Below are positions 32,896-37,885 of a stretch of DNA of 37,885 nucleotides, in pieces. A model generated the notes under the pieces. The model was not told the origin of the DNA. It was given only the letters and a program-made list of their open reading frames with translations, and made no database searches. The stretch is taken from positions 1 through 37,885 of the forward strand of contig VSNB01000003.1 in assembly GCA_009774055.1 (NCBI GenBank), written 5' to 3'. The stretch's first letter is position 1, and every line of letters begins with the position of its first letter. This DNA is from Clostridiales bacterium (GTDB taxonomy: Bacteria > Bacillota > Clostridia > Oscillospirales > Oscillospiraceae). The position numbers were made by a program, and so were the translations under genes.

Positions 32896-32941
32896 AAGGA
32901 ACCGACAGACTATGCCAATGAAGTCTGCCGGTTCCTTTTAT
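32896..32941 (+). terminator. Rho-independent terminator
   Basis: A stem of 15 pairs and one mismatch (32896-32911 with 32922-32937) with a 10-nt loop is followed by TTTTATTT. It closes the operon that ends at 32863. Confidence 0.88.
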
Positions 32942-32961
32942 TTAGAAAGGACTGGTGATTT

Positions 32962-33570
32962 ATGGATTACAAGCAATTAAAACATTTGCTTTCCCAGCAT
33001 GAGCAGGAGCACCCCGGAACCCACCTGATTGCCTGCATCACGTTTGCCTCCTTTGGCTCCACCGCAAAAAAAGACTATTCCTGGAGCAGCCGTACCTATA
33101 TCATTTCCAGTGACAACAAGGCATTCCAGCCCGGCAAGGGCGGCTATTCCATTTATGGGAGATGTCTGGACGGCACTGACCCCTACCTCCGCTTGGATTT
33201 GCTTATGAAGGAGGAGCATGGCGGCAAGGACGGCTGGGTTGTGGAGGACTGCGGCATCGCTGGCTATCTGCTGATCGAGTGCAGCGACTGCAATATTTCG
33301 GTGCCGAAGCTGTTTTACACCTATTACAGTGCGCGGGATTATATGCTGTCCCGACTGGCTGAAACAGGTGAGCTTGATGCCAGTCAGTTGAAAGCGCACT
33401 TCACGGCCACGAAAGAAGTGTTTGAGGAAGAACATTACGGAGCCCGCCAGGATTCCGCTTGGCTGACTGATTCAAGTGAGGACTGGCACTGGAAGCTCCA
33501 GCCGGTCTGCATCTATGATCCGATGAAAATCGTGATACCCGAGTTGGATGACACGTCATGCCCTATGTAG
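32962..33570 (+). CDS. Hypothetical protein
   Basis: The product has 202 residues from the ATG at 32962. It is soluble, with a Tyr/Ser-rich middle (KKDYSWSSRTYIISSDN) and Cys at about 94, 107 and 110. The AAAGGA is 10 nt upstream. I do not recognise the family. It sits between a terminator and the zinc-ribbon gene. Confidence 0.6.
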   Translation: MDYKQLKHLLSQHEQEHPGTHLIACITFASFGSTAKKDYSWSSRTYIISSDNKAFQPGKGGYSIYGRCLDGTDPYLRLDLLMKEEHGGKDGWVVEDCGIAGYLLIECSDCNISVPKLFYTYYSARDYMLSRLAETGELDASQLKAHFTATKEVFEEEHYGARQDSAWLTDSSEDWHWKLQPVCIYDPMKIVIPELDDTSCPM

Positions 33571-33642
33571 GCAGTACCAACGTACCCTTTGACAGAAAGC
33601 AGACATATCTGCTGTGATTTTATTATATGAGGAGTGTGTGCT

Positions 33643-34608
33643 ATGGATTTTGAGCGATTTGACAAGCTGGCCCGCAGTGACCGCGTGACCTTGCTCACGG
33701 CGCTGGAGCTACTGTGGCAGAATGGCCGCATGATGCTCCAAACCGAGGACGAATCGGTGCTGATGGCGGGCTACATAGCCAGCATTGGTGGTTTTTACAC
33801 AAAAGAAAAGCTCCATGAGGTTATGACAACCGCTAAAGAACTGGCCTCGCTGGAGACGGCAGAGCTGATCCGCTGTCTCCGGTGCGGCAGCATGAAGATG
33901 AAAAACCAGGACGCCGACGAAGAGGGTGTCTGCCCCATCTGCGGCGGTGAACTGGAGTACGGCAACGATAAACCTCTGGACGATGGGGGTGTCTATGAAT
34001 GGACTTGTCCCGACTGCGGCGCCATCGGTAAGGAAGGCTACAGCAAGGTATTCGACCGGCACTACGATGTGCATGATGGGGACGGTAATCCGTATCCCGC
34101 CCTGCCGGACAGCGCCAAGCCTATTGCTGTGCCGGAAACTGCGGAGGGTCCGCTGTCTCCTTGTACGCCAGAGGTGGTCGTGATGGCCGCAGACCGTATC
34201 TACGCACTGTCCCCAGCGGACACCGCAGAGCTGAACGCCTGTTTCCCCAGAGATGATTGGGGAGAATATTTCTGGGGCTTTACCTGCTTTTCTCGTCAGG
34301 ATTATGCCAAAGTTGTCCCACTGGACGGCGTGGATGAAATCATGCTGGGTATCCAGTGTGTCCAGGGCGGCTGCCTGTGTGAGATGGCGATTCGCTGGCA
34401 CATGATCAGCAATAAGTCGACTCCACGTCTGGAGATGTTCGATGAGGCGTGGCCGCTGTTCCGGACGCCTACCTTTGTATCGGTGCTGGAGCAGTTGACG
34501 CAAATGAGCCAGAACCACATACCGACACCGGACGAAGTTTCCGCGCTTCTGATCGCCCATGGCTTCACCGACCAGTCGGACCGGCCCCTGGGAACGTCCA
34601 ATGGATGA
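33643..34608 (+). CDS. Zinc-ribbon protein, hypothetical
   Basis: The product has 321 residues from the ATG at 33643 (GAGGAG 8 nt upstream; a GTG at 33634 overlaps that site). A zinc-ribbon array is visible at residues about 78-125: CLRCG, CPICGG and CPDCG, four-Cys sets typical of nucleic-acid or structural zinc binding. The rest is acidic and uncharacterised. It overlaps the next gene by 8 nt. Likely cytosolic. An element-borne regulator is possible. Confidence 0.7.
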   Translation: MDFERFDKLARSDRVTLLTALELLWQNGRMMLQTEDESVLMAGYIASIGGFYTKEKLHEVMTTAKELASLETAELIRCLRCGSMKMKNQDADEEGVCPICGGELEYGNDKPLDDGGVYEWTCPDCGAIGKEGYSKVFDRHYDVHDGDGNPYPALPDSAKPIAVPETAEGPLSPCTPEVVVMAADRIYALSPADTAELNACFPRDDWGEYFWGFTCFSRQDYAKVVPLDGVDEIMLGIQCVQGGCLCEMAIRWHMISNKSTPRLEMFDEAWPLFRTPTFVSVLEQLTQMSQNHIPTPDEVSALLIAHGFTDQSDRPLGTSNG

Positions 34609-34831
34609 CCGCAACTATTCAGCTCCAGCCAAGCTGCGCTGGTATCCCGACATCTCCTGCCCTGTTTGCGGCGGGAAGGTGAACTCCTGGGACAAGCGGT
34701 GCAGCCGGGCGCTGGCCTACAAAGCCATTTTCTGTGAGGCTTGTATTTCAAAAGAATATGGGATTGATGTGGAGGAGTTGAGAGGCACCATGAAGAACCA
34801 CTTCGGACTGATCCCGTGTCCAGGGATATGA
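34601..34831 (+). CDS. Small Cys-rich protein
   Basis: The product has 76 residues from the ATG at 34601, overlapping the zinc-ribbon gene by 8 nt and the next gene by 4 nt (ATGA). CPVCGGKV and CEACISKEYG suggest a second zinc ribbon. The frame continues upstream but the ATG start fits the coupled layout. Function unknown. Confidence 0.65.
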   Translation: MDDRNYSAPAKLRWYPDISCPVCGGKVNSWDKRCSRALAYKAIFCEACISKEYGIDVEELRGTMKNHFGLIPCPGI

Positions 34832-36006
34832 AGGAGGTCAACGAACTTACCCGCCGGCTATTGGCGGAGGGCTGGAAGCCAGAGGATACCCCACCGGGGA
34901 CACATCCATACAAGGACTACTATGGCGGCTGGACCTATACCGGCGAGGCGATACGTTCTATGGTCTGGGAGACACCCTGCGGTTTGCTGGCTGACGGCAG
35001 ACACTTTTTGAACGGCTATATGTCCTACCAGGGCGTTGACTGGCGGCCGGAGAATGGGAACCCAGTGATTTGCTGTCCCGTGTTTCCCTCCGCTCCCTGC
35101 CCGCTGCGGGACCCGCTTCTGTGCAATGAGCGGTACGACTTGCACTCGAATGATGTGGTCTATCAATGCGCCTGCCATCAGGTAGACAGACCATACACCT
35201 ATGAGGGCAGTATTGATGAGGCCCATGACCGTTTGTGGAAAGAAGCCGGCGAACGCTGGGAAGTATTTAAGGCCCAGCATAACGGGCGCGTATGCCGTCA
35301 GCAGAGTCGGTATGGCCGGACAACAAAAACCTGGAGGGCGTTCTATGACCCGATAGACTGCGCCAATCTGGGCTGCTGCTCCTATTGCGATGTTCTGGCA
35401 AAAGAGCTGGATACGCGAAAAGGAAATGTGTTTTACGATCTGCGAAGGTCCTGGACTGTAAAAGGCGAGGGCCTATTCCCAGACCAGCGGAAGACAATCG
35501 TGGAGAAGGGCTGTAAGCTGTTGGGTAGTACCGCGTCGCTGACACTGTGCGAGGCCATTGTCAAATATGGACGGGGCCGTATCGAAGATCGTGTCAGATC
35601 AGAATTCCACCATGATCTGTTTTTTGACAAATCGCTGGAAATCGAGATCATCAATCTTCGAGCCGCAAGAGTGGATAAGCGGGACATTTTACAGGATCTT
35701 CAGGATGTCGCCAACGGCATAGAGGTCATTCACGCGGCCGACAGCCTGAAAGCGGCCAAGGCCCAGAAGCGGGCAAGGCGTGAGGCGGCAAAGGCCCGCC
35801 GCATCCGAAAAGCTGAGGCTATGGTCCTGGCTCACGGCTGGGATGGCCTGGAGGATATATGGAAACGCCGGGCGGAAAAGCTGCTGGGCGGGGATCGGAT
35901 TGACGAACTGCTCCAGCAGCGGCAGGCACCCAAGGAAGCACCACCGGCGGAAACTCAGATATGCCTGTATTCGAGTGTGCTTGACCAGTCTCCGGATGCG
36001 GCCTAG
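34828..36006 (+). CDS. Cys-rich hypothetical ICE protein with basic helical tail
   Basis: The product has 392 residues from the ATG at 34828, which overlaps the preceding stop (ATGA). GTG 34816 is less likely. Several Cys are clustered (CCPVFPSAPCPLRDPLLC, CACHQV, CANLGCCSYC), which suggests metal binding. The region of residues 315-370 is a basic Ala/Arg-rich helix (AAKAQKRARREAAKARRIRK). The protein could bind nucleic acid. I do not recognise a named family. It closes the 33643-36006 coupled block. Confidence 0.65.
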   Translation: MKEVNELTRRLLAEGWKPEDTPPGTHPYKDYYGGWTYTGEAIRSMVWETPCGLLADGRHFLNGYMSYQGVDWRPENGNPVICCPVFPSAPCPLRDPLLCNERYDLHSNDVVYQCACHQVDRPYTYEGSIDEAHDRLWKEAGERWEVFKAQHNGRVCRQQSRYGRTTKTWRAFYDPIDCANLGCCSYCDVLAKELDTRKGNVFYDLRRSWTVKGEGLFPDQRKTIVEKGCKLLGSTASLTLCEAIVKYGRGRIEDRVRSEFHHDLFFDKSLEIEIINLRAARVDKRDILQDLQDVANGIEVIHAADSLKAAKAQKRARREAAKARRIRKAEAMVLAHGWDGLEDIWKRRAEKLLGGDRIDELLQQRQAPKEAPPAETQICLYSSVLDQSPDAA

Positions 36007-36036
36007 CCAATAGGCCGGCAGAAATCAAGATAGAAG

Positions 36037-36171
36037 TTGGCGCACATATACGCAATTCAAAATGTGAAAACTGGTAAATTCGTGTTTGACGCCAGTTTCA
36101 GTTACGAACCTGACGCCCACACACAGCGTTGGGAAATACGGAAGGAGAACCGGATAAATGGCACAGTATAA
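36037..36171 (+). CDS. 44-residue frame related to the 37354 protein (possible fragment)
   Basis: A frame from TTG 36037 reads AHIYAIQNVKTGKFVFDASF and continues SYEPDAHTQRWEIRKE before a TAA that overlaps the next gene by 14 nt. Its first part matches the start of the 37354-37623 product (YAIQNIETGEFLFGTDFGYG). The ribosome site is weak (AGATAGAAG). It is either a short paralogue or a decayed one. Confidence 0.4.
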   Translation: MAHIYAIQNVKTGKFVFDASFSYEPDAHTQRWEIRKENRINGTV

Positions 36172-36754
36172 GTATTTGCGCGGCACCTGCGACAGCAGGG
36201 AGTCCGTCGAGTTTGACATCAGCAAGCACAGCCAGTACATCACCACCTGCGTTGTGGACGCAGACCTGCTCCTGTGCGGGATCAAGACGTTTCCCTGCAA
36301 CGACGGAGACGATGTGAAGCTCACCGCCCAGCAGCAGCTCGACATCCTTGAGCTGCTGTTGGCGGAGCGGGATAAAATCACCAGCGGCATTGCGGTCAAA
36401 ACGATGGAGAGTTGGTATGGGAGCGGCCTTAATTTCGACGAATACTGTTTTCCCGGCGATACTGTAGGGGAGGACGTTGTGGATTACTTCGTGAACGTGG
36501 TCCCTCCCGTTACGCTCCGCTCCGACTGCGTGCAGTCCGGAGAGGAGCATAGCTGCGAACCGGACGACAGTGGGAAGTACCGCGCCACCTACACGACATT
36601 CCACAGGACAGGAGACGGGCAGTTCCGCTTCGATGGCTACTGCTTCAAGGGCGAGAACCAGAACCGCGTTGAAAAGACATATGGCCGGCAGCGGCTTGAG
36701 AAGTGCCTTACAGATGCCCGGAATGAGGTGGAGTTGGATGCCGGATTACAGTAG
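36158..36754 (+). CDS. Hypothetical protein
   Basis: The product has 198 residues from the ATG at 36158 (GAAGGAG 9-10 nt upstream). It has scattered Cys (at about 11, 31, 40, 47), and acidic regions (DSGKYRATYTTFHRTGDG). Soluble. No recognised family. Its end overlaps the next start by 17 nt, so the genes are in one transcript. Confidence 0.6.
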   Translation: MAQYKYLRGTCDSRESVEFDISKHSQYITTCVVDADLLLCGIKTFPCNDGDDVKLTAQQQLDILELLLAERDKITSGIAVKTMESWYGSGLNFDEYCFPGDTVGEDVVDYFVNVVPPVTLRSDCVQSGEEHSCEPDDSGKYRATYTTFHRTGDGQFRFDGYCFKGENQNRVEKTYGRQRLEKCLTDARNEVELDAGLQ

Positions 36755-36947
36755 CTACACGACCGGAAAGCTCCTGGAAATGCTGGATGCCGCCTTTTCC
36801 GATTATTACAAAAGAGCTACAAGGCCCTGCGGGGACGGGAATAAATTCCTTACAAGCCAGGAGGCAAAGGCGTTGGAACAGGCCACAGAGCGATATGAGG
36901 CCATCTGTGCGGAGTTGGTAAAGAGAGGGGCGGCAGAATATGCCTGA
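36738..36947 (+). CDS. Small hypothetical protein
   Basis: The product has 69 residues from the ATG at 36738 (GGTGGAG upstream), overlapping the preceding gene by 17 nt. It is helical (LLEMLDAAFSDYYKR, LEQATERYEAICAELVKRGA). A longer frame from 36570 is rejected because it would overlap the upstream gene by 185 nt. It overlaps the next small frame by 8 nt. Confidence 0.6.
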   Translation: MPDYSSYTTGKLLEMLDAAFSDYYKRATRPCGDGNKFLTSQEAKALEQATERYEAICAELVKRGAAEYA

Positions 36948-37044
36948 CAAGGACCTATGCAGCACCGGCACCCACAACATCAGCCCAGACGGACTTATGA
37001 ACCCTGCTGCTATGGCGTTAGCATTGGGCTGTCCTGCCGTGTGA
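36940..37044 (+). CDS. 34-residue small frame
   Basis: ATG 36940 overlaps the end of the preceding gene by 8 nt; the product (PDKDLCSTGTHNISPDG...) ends at TGA 37042-37044, just before the next gene. The tight coupling suggests it is translated, but length alone cannot prove it. Confidence 0.35.
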   Translation: MPDKDLCSTGTHNISPDGLMNPAAMALALGCPAV

Positions 37045-37050
37045 CGGGAG

Positions 37051-37341
37051 GTGACAAGCATAAAAAATACAAAGCAGATTCTCAGCTGTATCACAGAGGC
37101 ACTGGCCGCTGGCCGTCCTGCCTTTATGACGGACGGTACTGTAACGCGCAAGGTAATTCAGGTGGAACTTACCGATTCAGACCTTACGCACGGCCAGGAG
37201 AGTACACTTGATGTACGCATTGAGGACGGCAGCTGGAAACAGATCCCTGTAAGCTGGCCGTGGGATGAACTGACCGGGTATGGTCTGACCGAGCTGGGCG
37301 ATGGGATGTATATTGCGCCGGATTGGTGGATCGTGCTTTAG
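37051..37341 (+). CDS. Hypothetical protein
   Basis: The product has 96 residues from GTG 37051. The GGAGG at 37046-37050 is too close for a normal start, so the true start may be a little further in. The C-terminus is Trp- and Pro-rich (WKQIPVSWPWDELTGYGLTE, APDWWIVL). Soluble, unknown function. The next gene's ribosome site overlaps its stop. Confidence 0.5.
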   Translation: MTSIKNTKQILSCITEALAAGRPAFMTDGTVTRKVIQVELTDSDLTHGQESTLDVRIEDGSWKQIPVSWPWDELTGYGLTELGDGMYIAPDWWIVL

Positions 37342-37353
37342 GAGGTGGTGTGC

Positions 37354-37623
37354 GTGTACGCAATTCAAAACATTGAGACGGGCGAATTTCTGTTCGGTAC
37401 AGACTTTGGCTATGGCCCTGGTTCCTGCCAGCAAAGAACCAGCCTGGAGCAGATGCTGACCTTTGACAGTCTGCGCTATGCGAAGGTGGATTTTATCCAT
37501 CGTCAGTGTGGGAACGACTATCGAATTGTCAGGCTCAAGTTGCCGGAGGTAGAGCGGGTCATCGGCTTTGACACCCCGGACGGCTATGACTGCGATGTGT
37601 GGGAGGAAACTCCCGACAAATAA
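37354..37623 (+). CDS. Small hypothetical protein (YAIQN-type)
   Basis: The product has 89 residues from GTG 37354, with TAGGAGGTGG about 8 nt upstream; GTG 37345 and 37348 lie inside that site. It begins YAIQNIETGEFLFGTDFGYG, matching the fragment at 36037. Mixed alpha/beta, soluble, acidic C-terminus. Function unknown. Confidence 0.6.
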   Translation: MYAIQNIETGEFLFGTDFGYGPGSCQQRTSLEQMLTFDSLRYAKVDFIHRQCGNDYRIVRLKLPEVERVIGFDTPDGYDCDVWEETPDK

Positions 37624-37633
37624 TTTTGATGAC

Positions 37634-37663
37634 GGTGGACGGCTGCGCAATCAGCCGTCCACC
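37634..37663 (+). terminator. Hairpin after the 37354 gene, possible terminator
   Basis: GGTGGACGGCTG (37634-37645) pairs perfectly with CAGCCGTCCACC (37652-37663) over a 6-nt loop. The following CCCTATTT is not U-rich, so it may be a weak terminator or an RNA stabiliser. Confidence 0.5.
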
Positions 37664-37686
37664 CCCTATTTCGAGGAGAAAAACAG

Positions 37687-37885
37687 ATGCACAACTATAT
37701 TTATGAACTGCTTCAGGCTCCTGCCCCGGCGGACGAATGGGCAAAGGCATGGGAATACCATGAGCATCCGGACGCTTTCCCAATCGCTGTTACTGTGGAG
37801 GATGCGAATGTAAGCAGTCAAGTAAAAAGGGCCAAATTTCGCCACAAAGTATACCAGTGCCGGGGCGAGGTTTCGCCAGGAAGTA
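37687..37885 (+). CDS. 5' part of a hypothetical gene cut by the right edge
   Basis: The frame opens at ATG 37687 (GAGGAGAAA upstream) and stays open to the window end, giving 66 residues: an initial NYIYELLQAPAPADEWAKAW with more acidic and then basic residues. No motif recognised. It is in a different frame from the longer overlapping frame at 37568, which has no ribosome site. Confidence 0.6.
   Translation, partial: MHNYIYELLQAPAPADEWAKAWEYHEHPDAFPIAVTVEDANVSSQVKRAKFRHKVYQCRGEVSPGS

Overview
The window looks like part of an integrative conjugative element (ICE), or a closely related mobile island, in a gut-type Clostridia (Oscillospiraceae/Ruminococcaceae-like) host. The pointers are moderately high GC Firmicutes coding style with AGGAGG-type ribosome binding sites, many short tightly packed hypothetical genes, a CD1108-type mobile-element peptidase, a DUF932 protein, zinc-finger and sigma-like small proteins, and a large sortase/Cna-B/SLH surface locus. 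No rRNA, tRNA, CRISPR array, integrase, relaxase or VirB4 lies in the window, so the ends of the element are outside it. This placement comes from recognising families, not from a search.

Region 1 (1-15.2 kb) is a surface-exposure operon: the end of an unknown gene, an S1-like RNA-binding protein with a long acidic Pro/Gly-rich head, a one-TM surface protein, a sortase that itself carries a signal peptide, an SLH-repeat protein with an NlpC/CHAP-like C-terminus, and a 3333-residue protein. The giant has a VanY-like D,D-peptidase head and 23 Cna-B (SpaA-type) domains, and it ends in LPKTGY followed directly by a stop. Together they look like a machine that builds a fibre for cell contact and wall opening during mating.

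Region 2 (15.2-21.6 kb) has a reverse-strand hypothetical gene, an HD-GYP phosphodiesterase, the CD1108-like membrane-anchored C39-type peptidase (with a CTG start), an Rpn-type PD-(D/E)XK nuclease, and a regulatory/backbone cluster (zinc-finger protein, sigma-70-like factor, hypotheticals).

Region 3 (21.6-27.4 kb) is an AT-richer cargo island set between backbone genes. Leftward genes encode small secreted or lipoprotein products; two of the secreted proteins are each followed by a cytosolic companion gene. Each cargo block is headed by a rightward promoter with a dyad between -35 and -10, driving a structured non-coding RNA. The two RNA copies (23.5 and 27.1 kb) are almost identical over 113 nt. 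The first has lost its own terminator and is fused to a duplicated 3' fragment of the upstream gene at 21333-21572. This repeated ncRNA plus secreted-protein cassette is my best candidate for an undescribed system.

Region 4 (27.4-37.9 kb) is ICE backbone: a two-TM protein, a DUF932 protein, a probable DNA-metabolism protein, a second sigma-like protein with a CTG start, a YkgJ-type Cys-cluster protein, zinc-ribbon proteins and many overlapping small hypothetical genes running off the right edge.
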